Shown here: positions 1-13,490 of the stretch, piece after piece | How positions within the stretch are numbered: the first letter of the stretch is position 1 | How the letters are laid out: every line of letters starts with the position of its first letter | Assembly: GCF_021155765.1 (NCBI RefSeq) | Contig: NC_060111.1 | Coordinates: 5,614,481-5,678,480 of the forward strand | Direction: 5' to 3' | DNA length: 64,000 nt | DNA from: Diprion similis | Lineage: Eukaryota; Arthropoda; Insecta; Hymenoptera; Diprionidae | The notes under the pieces: model-generated | Database searches by the model: none | What the model was told of the DNA's origin: nothing | The model's input: only the letters and a program-made list of their open reading frames with translations | Made by a program: the position numbers and the translations under genes

Positions 1-75
1 CAGGTTTCTGTCCAGGGAATATCAAATTCCCTGAGAATTCCTTGATTGCATAATTTTCATGAATACTTGACACCC
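1..75. repeat. Fragment of a dispersed 'cagggaat' repeat
   Basis: The segment contains words such as tccagggaat and aattccctgag. Read on the other strand it gives ctcagggaatttgat, which resembles the sequence at 19675-19760 and 20185-20215 (gtcagggaattt, gtcaggaaattt) and a shorter trace at 55420-55490. It looks like an eroded copy of a dispersed element cut by the window edge. No coding potential was seen and the family was not identified. Confidence 0.4.
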
Positions 76-110
76 TGACTTCAATATTAAACTTCGTTTC
101 AAGTACTCAC

Positions 111-163
111 CGAAACATAAGACGAAAATTGGTGATCCCTTGGTTCCGAGCTCGCTTAGCAGC
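111..163 (-). CDS. Isolated internal coding exon of an unidentified gene
   Basis: On the minus strand a pyrimidine-rich acceptor ending tttcag (169-164) is followed by 53 nt and then a strong donor gtgagt (110-105). Two of the three frames are open. One reads about AAKRARNQGITNFRLMF and another about LLSELGTKGSPIFVLCF; the third has a stop. The next exon would lie left of the window, and upstream exons would lie between 170 and about 1700, where I could not pick one out. I do not recognise the protein. The exon call rests only on splice signals and open frames. Confidence 0.4.
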
Positions 164-324
164 CTGAAACAAGACGATTTTATATCAACTATTAAAATCG
201 ATGATCAGATGAGCATCGACTGATTAATATCATCCAACGTGTAACACGAATTATCGCTCTAACAACCAACCGATACGATCGATGTAAAAACTCATAATAA
301 ACAGCAGAATATCCGATTTTCAAT

Positions 325-360
<36 letters not shown>

Positions 361-1129
361 CTATCAATAAATAATAATTACGTGCAAATTTGAATAAAGA
401 GTATAGCAAGAGTATACCTATACATACATGTGTATAAAATACAGTGCAAATTTCCGGAAATTAGATACATCAACGTACGTACTTTGCACGAGTAGTAATT
501 GAATTAGGTAACCACCACGTCTCCTTGAATGCCGTGTAAGTAAGTAAATATCCGCGTGTGCAAACGGGTTCGAAGTTTTGTATTAGGTAACTTGAGGTCA
601 AAGATATCGCGTAAGAATAAGTTTATTACCAACGTCACCGATGGTTATTATATATATATATAAATATATCAAATTGTGTATTAATTCACAAATCGCGGTG
701 AACTTTAGTTCTGTTTTTAATACCGGAAACTTGACCTCCGTATCATCGTCACGCGACAATATAGTCAAGGTTACCGACAGAGCAGATTAAGAGTTATTAA
801 AACACGCCCTTAAAATCGGTCAAGACTTTCCACCTTTTCGTTAGAAGTTAAGGTTATTGTAATCGTTCGTGTTTCGGAAAAACACGTTAATTCGTAATTT
901 TAAAAATCTCTAATTGAACCCCCCCCCCCCCCCCCCCCCTCCCAATTTTTCGTTAAGCTAATGTTACTAACTTCAGCCTCATCTTTTCGCGAGGTTCAAA
1001 CCTCGAGCAGATTGAAGTTGTTGATAAAAATTTTTGAGAACCGACAATTTTCTTGTAAAATCATATAAAACTAGTTTCTAAATGACGGTTTCCTTGAATT
1101 GTGATTATTTTCATCACGGAAACCAAGGC

Positions 1130-1162
<33 letters not shown>

Positions 1163-3195
1163 GAAACACGAAGGAAAAAAAAAGTTCTTTCTTTCCTGAC
1201 GACGCAGATGTTGTACGTATGTATGTATGTACTACGTCCATAAACAAACGCAGACGAGGCAGATATCCGATGTATCGTAAACTAAACGCCTACTCGAGCG
1301 AGCATCACACACATACCTAATCGGTCTCACTTATCGACAGTGAAGATACGATTGGATAGGTTAGTTTGTCCTTATCCTTTTGGGGGTGTTAGGTCAGGTT
1401 AGGTTGGTGTTACGCGTGCCGAGAAGCAGAACCTCAGCCGAAATAAGATTCGAGAACGCAGGAAATTAAGACAAATATTAATTGTGAACCTGAGTGAAGT
1501 TTGCCGAGGTTATATCAGGCCGCGGATTAATATTTTCTCGTTATAAGTCAAGGACGTTCAACCCTGTACAGTCGCTGCGCAACAAAGAGTTCCTCTTTGA
1601 CTGACTGACTGACTGACTGACTAAATAACATAAGTGCGATACGTACGAGCTAGCAACCTTGAAAATCTTTAGCAATCATGTCTGTCTCTCTGTATGTTTG
1701 TATATGTGATTTGTCTACCGTCACTCATCTGCCTTTTTTGCATTATGGGCGAATGTTTGTATGGATATGCGTGAAATACTTACTACTCACCTTTCGTAAT
1801 AGCTCTGAGGTTTGCTTCGGGACGAGGAATAACTTTTCGGATTCTGTATTCTCACTCGGAGTTAAAATCGAATCACCTCAAACCAATCGACGCATTTGAC
1901 ATTTCGGAATGTATATATTTATATGGTTATTAATAAATATACTCTAAGAACCGAGAACCGTCTTATCAAACACGCACAATTTACTCAGAAACACCGAATG
2001 CGACTATGGATTCCACCGAGCGTTACCAACACCGAGAAAATACCGACGTTTACCACGCTTCTTAACCCCTCTGAAGACTTTTAAATCGCAAATTATACTT
2101 CCGCGTTTATTGAAAACTTTTTTAATCCCCCTCGTGGACGAATTAACTTGGATTCTAGACTCATAGACGAAGGATTTTCGAAATCAACTCGTTTTCAAAC
2201 TTCTGCTTTGGCTGCACTGATAAAAGACGTTTGTATTTTGTTTTTACCGCGCGCACTTCAAATTTACTACACACCAGATGTCGCTACCGACTAGACCACT
2301 TGCCTCGTCATCTTGTGTCTAAATGGGGAAATAATGAGACCATACGTGTACGCATTTACCGGGATCGCAATCTTCTTGAATCCAAAATTAGTCCTGACAT
2401 GCTGAAATGCCATGGAATAGCATGAAAATAGGACATTGATTGGAAACAGTATTATTCAGAGTCACGTAATATGAAGAAGTTACGTATATTGTTGTGGAAT
2501 TTAATTTTAACTTTGAATTTAATGAATCAATTCGCGTTGATGATAAAATTAACGCACTCGTGGTAACGATATTCGGACATAGAATATCAATTCATGGATC
2601 TACAATTTATTCACTTAGAAATATGATTTTTCCCCCCTTTAATCCTAATTCTTTAAACTTTTAGCGAGCTAAGTGAGCGACAAACGGGTTTTTTCCGATT
2701 TGCTTTTCGTTCGTGAGACACCGGATGGTTGAATTTGAAAAAAGTCAAAGCCTGCCAGCGAATTTCGGAGCGAAAGTCGAAATGTACAACATCATAACAT
2801 CACATCGTATTTCTCACAACAAACATCGATTTTCGAAATTAAAATTTCTGCTTGTTACACATATGACCGAAAGAAAAAGAGAGTTGCAAGTCACAAATAC
2901 AAATACCTAATTATTTCACCAAAAGTTTTTTCGCATTATCACACCGCATTGAGATAAAAAAAAATAATCAACGAAAATGCATGATTTAACGCTTACGGAA
3001 CTACGTATGACGAGTGATACCAATGTACATACATTATTATAAGTAACTGGGAACGAATGACTATGAGGAATGAAATTGATTTTAAAACGGAGTAATTCCA
3101 ATGAACAATTTTGTTTACCGAGCTTATGAATGAATTATTGTTAGTAAGGCACTATGCACAAGTAAGAAAAATTGGAAAATAAATCACCAAATTCG
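164..3195. other. Non-coding stretch with simple repeats
   Basis: No convincing coding exon was seen. It holds a poly-A run near 325-350, a poly-C run at about 919-939, a CT tract at 1131-1158, a GACT/TGAC run at about 1597-1621 and one copy of the dispersed motif gttactaacttcagcctc near 963-980. The short open frames between 1678 and 3101 have no recognisable content and look like chance. The 3-prime UTR of ORC2 should occupy part of the right end. Confidence 0.6.
1131..1158. repeat. CT dinucleotide microsatellite
   Basis: Fourteen uninterrupted TC/CT units. Confidence 0.9.
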
Positions 3196-5684
3196 CTACG
3201 CGGTTTCTTGCTGATCAAGGAATTGTTTTAGTAATGCGTTGTCCAACGGGATACTCAGGTACTCGGCACCATCATAATTTCGCTTGGAACGTACTAGTTT
3301 GTGATCTATGAACTCAGTTAACTGAGCCCTGAGAGCCGTATCCGAGCTAACAAGGAAGGCCTCTCGTGCGCTTGAGTAGAGATCCTTGAATAGCATACCT
3401 TAATGAAGAAAAATAAAGATTTATTATTAGAATATGTATGTCATTATCTCGATGATTTTCATTACGTACAAGTATGCCAGAATAGATGCAAAGACACACA
3501 TCACGGCATAAATAATTGAATAAAAAAACTAACCAGGATAAGTGTCGCTAGTTGCGTGCTCTAGTTGATGTTTAATGAGAAGCACATAAATTGCACGTGC
3601 GTTCGAAGTCAGGGAGAGGAAAACATTGAGTAGAGAGGAGAGGGCGAGTGCTCCACTCCTCTGTACCATAATGGAGCTTTCAAAGGACGTCTCTGCGTCG
3701 TATGGCAACATCGTTGTTACGTCCCACCAACAAAAATTATACCGCGAATGCTTTACGTTATCCCATACTGAAAATTAATGTAATATTAATTCTATAATAT
3801 GCCACATAAAATGAATTCCAAGTTTTTGAGTAATGATACTTACTGAGGGGCGTATTAATGTGATCGACGGAGGCAATGAGTGAAAGATTTGAAATGCTAG
3901 CTAATATCGAGAGAGTATCTTGGGCCTTATTGGAGCGGAGCATTACTCCATCGATGTTGTGCACTAGCAAGTAAAGCCGATCCTCGGGATTCTCTTTGAG
4001 GATACTTTCAATCAAGCTTAGACATTCGTTTGGATTCGTCGGACTCTGCAGCCCCAGAAGATCGGTTATTATACCATCCAGTATCTTTGGAAATAAAATA
4101 ATCGGTCAATGAGGAAAAATACGCGAGTCTGGGAAATGAGCGTTGATAACTGATTCACCTCTTTCAACGTAAGACTAGGGAAAAATCCGTTGACAACAAG
4201 TGTAGGGTGATCAGACAGAGTTTCTGTATGAAAATCGTTCATCAGAATCCTTTTTGATCCCAAACCATGAAGTAACAGACTGTAGCCTTCTCTGAAAGGG
4301 AAAAAAAAACTTCAATTTAAATTATCTTATTAAAGCATGTAATATTCTATGCGATTTACTAGAAATATTGTTACTATTTACTGAAAATGTTTCGTAAAAC
4401 GTTTGAAAATAGTGCATAATTATTTTATTTACTCCAATATGCAGTGCCACATTGGAAACAAAGCTCTGTGATCTCCCGAGAGTGATCTGATGGCTTCTTT
4501 ATGTTCTTTAGAAACATAGCTCTGCTTGGACAATAGTTTTTGCAACTTTTCTTCATCCATTCGTGGGTTCACAAGCCTTCCCAGGGTTCGATCGGAAGTT
4601 AAAACCTTTTCTGATTGCATTTCGAAGTAATCATCCGTTTCCAGGTGCTGTAACAATTTTATTCATGTATACTATAAAAGCATAAATAATACATCAAGAA
4701 CTCTGCCATTTAGAAAGGATGAAATAACTTAGCCAGCTCGCACTCATTAACGATAGAATATGAAACTCACGTAATCGTTGTAAGTGACACGCGTATTCCG
4801 TTTTTGTCTAGAAGTTGATAAACGTGAAGCAGCAACAACCTTTGCAGGTGTTTTTCTAACTTGAATTTTTTCATCATCTACATCGCTCTCCGAATCTTCA
4901 GAACTTTTTGTCTCTTCTTTCTCTTCGCTATTATCAGATGCCTCATCAACAGATGGCACATATTCATCCTCCTCAGAAACACTTTCACTCTCACTAGATG
5001 ATCCGCCAGATAAATGACGAGCAACAGTGACTAATTCTAGACATTTACACAAACATTTAATATTCAATGTTTCCCTTCCAAATGAGAGTACTCCCATTAA
5101 TTTGAAAAGGCGATGGCAACGAGAGTAACATCGAGTTATACGATACTCACGTTTCTTGAATTTGCTACGAACACTATGCGGGGTTTGTGCAATATCCATA
5201 ACATTTTTTTTCTTAGCAATATGCTTCGGTGTCTGAGGAGTAGCTGCTGATCGGCTGAGCGCAGCTTTTTGAGCCATTCCTCCAGTTTTGGAAGGGTTTG
5301 GAAAATGATACATGCTGGCACCACTGACATCTTGTTCTTCGGCGTATAATTCTGGGCAACGAAAAACAAGAAATAGGTATATACACTAGAATGTTCTATT
5401 TTCGGTTGATGAAAACTATTCTCTTTACTTTTTGCTATATTATGCAAATATTACGACTGTGCTCGTAACCATATTGCAAAATAGTCTTAATAATCCTGGA
5501 ATTAATTGAAATTACTGTTCCTGCATAAATGAATTACGTCAAAGTTGATCACCTGTTGGCTTCTGTACATCTTCGTCAATAATTTTCAACTCATCTTCCA
5601 ACTCTCTAGCCAGCTCATCCGGAGTTTGTTCCTTATCAATACTGCTATGACTAATCCCACGGCTTCTAGTTTTCCGTTGCACTC
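3196..5684 (-). CDS. ORC2: Origin recognition complex subunit 2 (5-prime end unresolved)
   Basis: ORC2 is a subunit of the nuclear complex that binds replication origins and loads the MCM helicase. Eight coding exons join in phase (minus strand, 5-prime to 3-prime): 5684-5553, 5351-5151, 5036 or 5030-4771, 4647-4433, 4291-4159, 4084-3844, 3767-3534 and 3398-3196 with the stop. Together they give about 540 codons, near the usual 570-620. Landmarks in order are an acidic, serine-rich linker ([14 protein letters not shown]), [65 protein letters not shown], and the C-terminal [20 protein letters not shown], which is the winged-helix region. The match to Drosophila Orc2 runs the whole length. The first coding exon is not found; exon 5684-5553 begins inside a codon, so a start must lie to its right. 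The third exon has two in-frame acceptors six bases apart. Confidence 0.95.
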
Positions 5685-8452
5685 CTGTAATACAAATGTG
5701 ACGATAATATGTCTGCACATAAAATTTGGAAATCCTTAGTCAAAAGCATCCAGCTAGAACAAATGAAAAGTATTCTTTCAATACTGTAATTTCAATAATG
5801 CAAAGTTCCAATCGTCACGTAAATTCAATGCATAGTTTCTCAACACATATAAAATCTTACAGTTCAAGACAGCATTGACGAATTAATTTTCACTATAATC
5901 ATGCAACAATATTGTGAAAATAACCAGAACTAAGCCGGTGGTGCAACGTGTTTGAAACAAAAACAAACGGCAGAATGTTGACTGCTGATTTTAAATCGCG
6001 GGCTATTGCTCAGATATATTACTGAATTTTTTTTTCCAGTGTTAAACCTTTCGTAGAATCCTCTGTTGTGTGCTTCGAAGGAGTTTTGATGCGGGCAGAA
6101 CGTCGCAAATTTCCGCTGCGCTCGGCCATCAGGAAATATCTGTTTGCAAGAAGAATCAAATTTGTGCTCCAGAAGGAATCGGTAAACAAATGATATCTGT
6201 GAGGGCAGCACTGGTGTATGTACCACGTGGTACACGCATCAGAGCGGGAACAACGTTTTCGCGTTCCGAAACTAGCTGAAAACTCTCTAGGACAGAGACA
6301 GAGCTAATCACAAACTCGATAGCGCAAGAGAAACAAGAGATTGCTGATAGAATTGGGAGCTAATTTCAGAATGCATCCAAAAAAAGCCGCGCGATACAGT
6401 TATGCAGACTCCACGCGCGATATTCAAATCGACAAACGAGACGTTTTTGCGTTTGCGTCGGGCAATTGGTTAACTTTTGAATTTGTTTGATGATGCTACT
6501 TGAATTCATTTCAAAAACCCCGTTGCCAACACACATGTTGATGTGAAAAAAAATGTTCACGAATTTTTAATGATTGAAATTAAAGTTTGAAATTTTTTAA
6601 GAATATATAATTCTCATTTATTGGAATTCTTAATTCAATGGTGTTGTAAAAAATAACTTTTAAATTAATTATTAAGTTCAATTTAGTACTAAGCGGTTTT
6701 TTGAGTTCCATTTTATATTTCAGTTCTTAAATTTTTCAACCATTTTATTTCATACGGACCCATGCACAGGTAATTGTTAATCTCTGTGGGAATTACTGTA
6801 CTGTGTTTGTAAATATTTATAATATTTTCTGAAAATATACTTCTATACTATTTCAAATAAATACATCAATTGATTATTCGAGAATAAAGTTTTTTATTGT
6901 AATTCATTTAATCTTTCACACGAGGTATGAAGTTGTGCATCATCGCAATGTTATCATAACACGAACTACCAGGAAACGATACAAATGTTCTTTTTAAACA
7001 GGGTCTATAAGTAAAGTCCAATGGCATGGGTGTTGTGAATTAATAAACGTGATTGTTAATTTACAAGTATTATTTTATTACATACATGATGTTGTCGGTA
7101 TTAAAACAAAAAAGTTTGAGAGAGAGACCAGTTACATAAATTCAAATTCTAAAGACAATTATATCGTCCCAACATTTTTTAACTAAGATTGATACCTGCG
7201 TACGACTTCCATAAATAATTAAACTTGAAAGAACTAATCATTTGCAATCACCAATAATGATTGTCGAAAAATTTTATAAAGTATAAAAAATAGAACAATC
7301 AGTCAACTGAAGATCCTTTACGTGCCACTTTGACAACTTCAAACATAGTTCATTTTTGCAAGATTTGTTACAGTGATGTAGAATTAGTGCCGTCATTTTT
7401 ACTTCCACTTTTTTTAAGGGGCTTAAGAAGTAAAATTAAAGGGTTAACATTATATTATGCACTTTTATAGAATGTGCGAAACACCATTCTCCTTATTTCT
7501 CTTGTTGATCGTTAAATGTTAAAATGCAGACGTGTACATTTCAAATTGTAAATTCCCAACACAACCATATATATCTTCGTTACTTATCAAAGTTCTTAAC
7601 ATTTGTACTGAGTAAATAACGAATACGAGAATTTACTAATCCCATTTGCCCTAGCTAAATATTCAAATAATCATCATGCAATTCTAGTACAGTAATTCGG
7701 AAAGTATCCTGCAATCTGATATATCTACATTGATTGCATAGGTACAAAAATTTGCAGCGAATAGATGTACATCAATTTTCTTCTCCTAATTGAACAATCC
7801 TTTCAAAATGAATATTGTGTTACTTAAAAACGATAGATTGTAACGTAAAATATGCATGAGATTAAACTTAGAATAAGAGCCACTACGATTAAGGTTTATA
7901 AATTGAATATATTTCATCAGTATATCGAGCACTGTATTTTCAATGGTATATTTCGACTTTACTGAATTAATGTTTCTTTGATTTCACAGAAAATATCGGT
8001 ACCGAAATACTCAACGAATTCAAAATCACAAAGAACAAAACAAGAGATTACTTCATGAACACTCACAGTTTGTAAGCAGATATATCAAACGTCGGAGAAT
8101 CCGAAGTCTGGCTAAACACTGTTCCATTGTGACGTATCAGATACCCAGTCCATTGACCGTTGAAGTTTTAATTCCGAAACTCATGCTATGAAATATATGT
8201 GCATCAAACATAAAACTCATCATTTGTTAGGTTTAACGGCTAGTTTTCTCAGAAATTTCATTGATGCAGATGAAACGATTTGTTCGTATATTACTTCTAA
8301 AGTATACGTAACCTTCGATCTTTCAATAGCATAAGCTTAACAATTCGGTTTCTTCATATCTATTTATTTCCGTAAATTAACAGTGACCGATAAATCGTTT
8401 GAATGAAATATATGTATGACAATTTATGTATAAATAATTCTATTAGCTAGTT
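5685..8452. other. ORC2 5-prime flank and SEC11 3-prime flank
   Basis: This stretch should hold the missing ORC2 start exon and promoter (likely 5700-6300). No ATG exon with the required phase could be fixed; a gtaaga donor near 5855 would create a stop when joined. A repeat copy sits at 6273-6376. From 6560 to 8452 the sequence is very AT-rich without coding signal. A minus-strand AATAAA (tttatt on plus) lies near 8359, about 90 bases past the SEC11 stop, and could be its poly-A signal. Confidence 0.5.
6273..6376 (+). repeat. Copy 1 of the 'ctaggacagagacagag' repeat
   Basis: The roughly 100-bp stretch includes aaactctctaggacagag, caaactcgatagcgcaagag and ggagctaatttcagaatgca. It is clearly related to 41876-41972 (same orientation) and to 43425-43530 (opposite orientation). 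The conserved core is a CTAGGA block, an AACTCGnnnGCGCAAGAGA block and a GCTAATnTC block. No ORF is present. A short non-autonomous mobile element is the likeliest explanation. Confidence 0.65.
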
Positions 8453-10063
8453 TCATTCTCTGTGTACCAAAACATACAATCCAAGACAAGCTAGGACAAA
8501 ATATTTGAATTTAGGATACTCGTTCATGTATATAGTGACCATTCCAACATACGGTAGGAAGCCCCTTGCTCTACCCACTACGTCTTTGTGTGTTAACCAC
8601 AACTGACCAGGGGCATACAAGCCTCTGTCGTCAACTGAGTTGTTGTCTCCCTTTGTCAAGAATTTCACCGTATTATTCTGGTCACCCCTAAAAATAGGAA
8701 AAAGTAGATAATTGATACGTATGATGATTACTCAGAGTGTTAGAAAATGTTTTCCTTCTTTTTTCTTGTTTTTTGTCAACTTACTTTTCATGCAATTTCA
8801 ACACTCTGTGTACAATGGGAATGTCACGACCCTCGACTTTAAATACAACAATTTCTCCAACTCGTACTGGTTCGTCCTGATAATTGGTCAGGAATAGAAG
8901 GTCCCCTCTATGGAAAGCAGGCTCCATGCTCCCACTGAGGTGGCAAAATATCAGAATAGTTACCACAATGTTCAGTCAAACATTTTTCTACATTCATCTC
9001 ATGTCACAATGTGATTAAAAATTAATATGAATTAGGTACATTTGCAAGAAAAATATCTAGCACTTACATGATTCATTTCAATATCTTGACAAAATTTCAC
9101 AAGTGAATTGTGAAGTTCTTGCAACTCTACACTGACCACGACTAGCGGTGAACCAGTGGTTATATAGTAAAAATGTAATTTCTTGTTTTTACTGATTTCT
9201 TCAGTCTAAACATTAGCAAATTATACAAAACTGAAATTTACCAATTCTATTTATTACACAGACTTGCGTGAATATGAAATACTAATGTAATCGAGCTTTG
9301 TTGTGATTCAAGCTAGTTTTATTGCTATTTTAGACAGAAGTTGAAAAATAATTTTTGACGAACAGGATAAGTTCTTTATCATGAGTAGAATGGCGCAGGG
9401 ACCAGAAATGTAACTTGTACATTACACAGATGGTGCTATTACTAATAATCGTAGTTTGCATCAATTAATCAACAGTATTTTGAGCATTCTGCTCAACACA
9501 AGACGTACTTAGGAATACATTAAGATTAAATTGATTGCGGTATAGATAAGAATATCAGTGTAGTAAGTAAAAATAATTCTGTTGTTCACTCCTACAAACA
9601 GCTTTACTTTGCAGCATAGTATTTATAGTAAAACTAATCGTATAAAAGCAATAAAATGTTTGTGATATTAGTCTCAATTTTTCTCGAAAAAACCTGGATT
9701 CAAACCCTTATATGAAGTTGTTTGTCCATAAAATGTATACTGGTTAAATTGAGGTTAGGTTAGGTTAAGTGATGCAAACCTCAGAACGACGACGATGGGA
9801 CTTTCGCTTCCAGTAACAACCATTAAGCCCTTCCATATCATGAGGGCGGACGATACGATCATTCCAAAGCTCAGTACCTGGTAGAGGAACTGCAAAAAAT
9901 ACGAAAAGCATCATGTCAGAGACAGATCAGTCGGAGTACGTACACACGTAGAGCCATATGTCAGCTGCCGATGTGCGTGAATGTTTTTCAGGCAGCCATT
10001 TGTTGCTTTTGTTACCTGACGTTTGTTCATCCGCCTGACATCGTCGAACACGCTTTGTAACAT
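8453..10063 (-). CDS. SEC11A: Signal peptidase complex catalytic subunit SEC11
   Basis: This is the membrane-bound serine protease of the ER signal peptidase complex that removes signal peptides from secretory proteins. Four exons join in phase (minus strand): 10063-10016, 9889-9780, 8934-8785 and 8687-8453, giving 180 residues, the normal family length. The start [16 protein letters not shown] is the first ATG and agrees with the family N-terminus. A transmembrane helix occupies about residues 20-47. LSGSMEPAF holds the catalytic serine (Ser55), VHRVLKLHE the catalytic histidine (His95), and [10 protein letters not shown] (114-123) the acidic residue. A hydrophobic C-terminal stretch ([12 protein letters not shown]) follows. 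Splice donors are gtaaca, gtttgc and gtaagt. Only one SEC11 gene is seen here, so SEC11A versus SEC11C naming is by resemblance. Confidence 0.97.
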
Positions 10064-13000
10064 CGTGCCTCGGTATTAAATTTATTTCTTACAGCGTTTC
10101 AGTAACGCGACGAATTATCACAACCCCAGGAACTCCTGCCGGCATGCACCAAATCAATCTACCAGTCCACTATCACCACGTCATTTGAACAGGGAACGCC
10201 CGAATTGGTGGACTGCGGCACTGACCACAACCATCGACTAAAGAGATTGCCATTTTTAACCAATGGCATCAATCAATAGTGGTGTTCTGCAATGCCGATA
10301 GAGCCTGTTGAAATTGTCGGTAACATTATTATCGATCGGAATTCTATGACGTCAATGGTATAATAAATAAAGTTTTCGATTATTGTCTTATGCCAAATTT
10401 CTCTTAACATGTATTTTATTGCATTCAAGCATGTCAATGGATTGTGAAAAATAAAAAAATTCCCATGACCTTCCGTTCGTGATTTTCAGATCTACGACTA
10501 CCGCTGCGACATGCAAAATCTAGTTGTGTTGTGCGCAACTGCCGTGCGCAGCGTAGTCCGACCGATCGATACCGATCTTAGAATTAGACATATCGGTCGA
10601 AAAGGCGAGCATTCGGCTCCAGTCAGTGCTTGCTGGCAGTCGCGTCTGAAGAGTGAAGTTGCTCCGATTCAAGTAGCTCGAAGAGAGCTGCGCAATGTAA
10701 AATCCAAATCGCAGTTTTATAATCAGTGCATATTTCTAGTGATTTACATTCAGTAATTACTACGCAACATGCAGAAAAGTGAGGAGAGAGAGAATCAAAG
10801 TATTATTAACAACAAAATACCCTGCAAATGTTGAAGGTGAGTTACATTCGTCGCATTTAACCATCGTACGTGTAACTTGAAGTTGCCTCTGTCCGCACGG
10901 TGTTGTGTTTTGTTTTTTTGCCCGCTCATTGCCGGTAGAATAATCCAACATGCTTATTACTTTTTTTTTATTGCAATAAGGAGATAACTTGGTTGTATTG
11001 TGAATTGGGGATAAAACGGACCTTGCGAAGGATGACCTTCGTTTGAATCATTGTTTCTGATTTCGGATCGCACATAACGCTTTAACATGTCTATAAAATC
11101 CAATTATCGCGTATAGGTCACTGTAGCACCGATTCTTGCATATTGAAAACAAGTTAGATGAAAAAAATAGTGTCGGTCGAGTTTAAACCTGCATTGTTTA
11201 CATATAGTAGTATTTGCGTAGCGGCGAAAACAGACCGAGATTCGCGTTTATCATTGTGAGTGTTTCCTTGAATTACGAATCAGCAAATTCATCTTCTTTC
11301 GCGTTTCTTTTTGAGGATCGATATTATAATACATCGTTTCGTATTGAGTTTGCATGAGTATTATTCTGTTATATTCTTATTGCAGTGTGAAAAGTGCGTC
11401 ACTTCACGATTCAGCCTGAGATCTACCAGAACTACTACATCTGAGGTGTGGAGCAGCCCGGAGGAGGGGAAAATCTGTGAGTTTGCATGTGTTTAGGTTA
11501 CGGATATTTCCCTGGTATTCCCTGTCACGTGGCGTGGCGGTAACAATAATATTACATCAATCTTCGATTTCTTAGCTGGATAGGCTCATTCGCAATCGCA
11601 ACGGTGCTTGACATTCAGTTGAATAATTTTTTTCTGCACTTTGATTTACCGTAGCTTACTTAATTAAGGTAGTAATTTTGCACGTTGCTAAATGTGGAAT
11701 GAGCATCGCGACAGGTAACCATCATTCATTCGCAAATCACAAGATCGAATCGTGTTTCGCTCCTGATATAATAATCTAGACTTGAATTTAAAAATTATGT
11801 CGTTTAAGTGATGGTTTCACCTGAGGTCTGAAAGTATTTAGTTATTCACATTGTTGTTGAGTCGATGAATGAATACAAAATCTAGCATAAAGTAACGTAA
11901 TGAAATTGCATCCTATATTATGAATCATTTTCAATTTATTAACAAGCAACAAGTATCTGCAGTCAACTGTAAGCTTAGCTCGTTTAGAAAAATGCTGATT
12001 GGCATACAGGATGTTTTTAATCTATTTTACAAAAGGTTGGTGTACCGATAGTCTGCCAATATTTTATAAAATAATGCATACAATATTAGGGTGGACTTGA
12101 TACAACCGCGATACTGTATTTTGAGTAGGCGGACTATGGTACAAAAACATTTTGCTCCCTACAGGTAATCAACGAAAAAGTAAGTGACAGTGACCACGGC
12201 GCGAATGAGGAAGAATGATGTGTGTTGGAAAAAATGGAGAATCGTTTAGATCGGATATAGGTAACCGGGGAGGTAGATGGTCGTTTTGGGATCCGTCGCG
12301 GGATTTGATGTGGATGTGCGTGTGAATTTTGTTTCACCATTTCCGTTGGGTGGTTTCGTTGGGAATCAGGCGAGGGTAGGAAGGACGCGATGTACCGTGA
12401 TGTTACTAACTTTTGTAATCCACAGCGTCAAACTATCACAGAAATTTTTCTCCGAAAACACTTGAAAGACTGTATACGAGTCTATAGACCATTTGTAAGT
12501 ACTCAAGTATTAAGGAGACTAAATTTTCCATTTATTCTCACTCTGCAATTATTTACCTGTAATTATTTATCATTATTTCATTCAATTAATCTCTGTGATC
12601 GTTTGAATGGGCAAAACTCATCTCTGGACTATCTATCGCGTTCCGTGGTACGCTAGGTAGGGAGAGATGCTGAGCTCGAAGACTTCGCGTCGAAGAGGAT
12701 CGCCGACCGTCACGCCACACAATAATGCATGCTTTCCAACCTCCCTCCCGGACTTGATTCGTATCTGAGAACAACAATCCGCATCGCAGTGTATCTGATT
12801 TAAAAAAACATAGATGTGGATTGGGTTTCTACAGAGTTTTTACGAAAAGTCCTAAGTATTAGAAACTTTTTGACGCCTCATTCGATTGCGCCTTTTTGTG
12901 CGCCGAGTAATCACTGAAACCGGACACGCTTTTAAGGCGACAATTGATGATGCGAATCGATTGCCCGTGCCTTTTGCGCATCGATTTCGCTAATAGTACG

Positions 13001-13490
13001 TGGGAAAGTAAAGCAATCTTGATATTCTTAGCTTTCAGCTGTTGAGTCAATTTTGTTATGAACAAACAAGTTTTCAAGTTTGACTGCGCCTTTTGCGCGT
13101 CCACTTGATACCTTGTGGTTATGAGAGAAAGCGCGGCATATGTAAGCCGGTGCTCAACGCACAGAGATAAAAATGGCAGAGTATATACTGATAGTGAAGA
13201 ACCTTGGCCTAAGTATTTACGAAATATATGTGAGGTGTACAAAATTATTTGTTTTTTAACCATGGTATTACTTTTTGTTCCAGGGCAATAAAGTAATTTT
13301 TTTTACAAGTACACTGATACCTATAAATTCCAGTCGAACAAAATATCTTCTTCAAAAACTCTTGGTCGGGAAATGGATAATGATTAAAAAATATGCAACT
13401 TGTTGTCATTATTAAAAATAATCGAGTTAAATTTTGTTGCCACGAATATCATGTTGGACTCGACATAGATTTTATCACTGTACTTGTAGC
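10064..13490. other. Intergenic stretch, no supported gene
   Basis: The first part (10064 to about 10330) is the SEC11 5-prime UTR and promoter. The rest shows scattered short open frames (for example 10511-10756 plus, 12277-12656 plus and 12859-13263 minus) that have no recognisable domain or splice context. The 134-codon minus frame at 12859-13263 coincides with recurring 'tgcgcctttt'-like words and looks like low-complexity sequence. A non-coding transcript cannot be excluded. Confidence 0.5.

Noticed and set aside
9750..9775. Possible telomeric (TTAGG) array in aggttaggttaggttaag
   Set aside because: Only about three units with a six-base period; too short and too irregular to be telomeric.
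10511..10756. 81-codon plus-strand open frame upstream of SEC11
   Set aside because: No family resemblance and no supporting splice structure.
12859..13263. 134-codon minus-strand open frame
   Set aside because: No recognisable domain, no splice or start context, and the sequence recycles 'gcgccttttgcgc'-like words; likely chance or low complexity.
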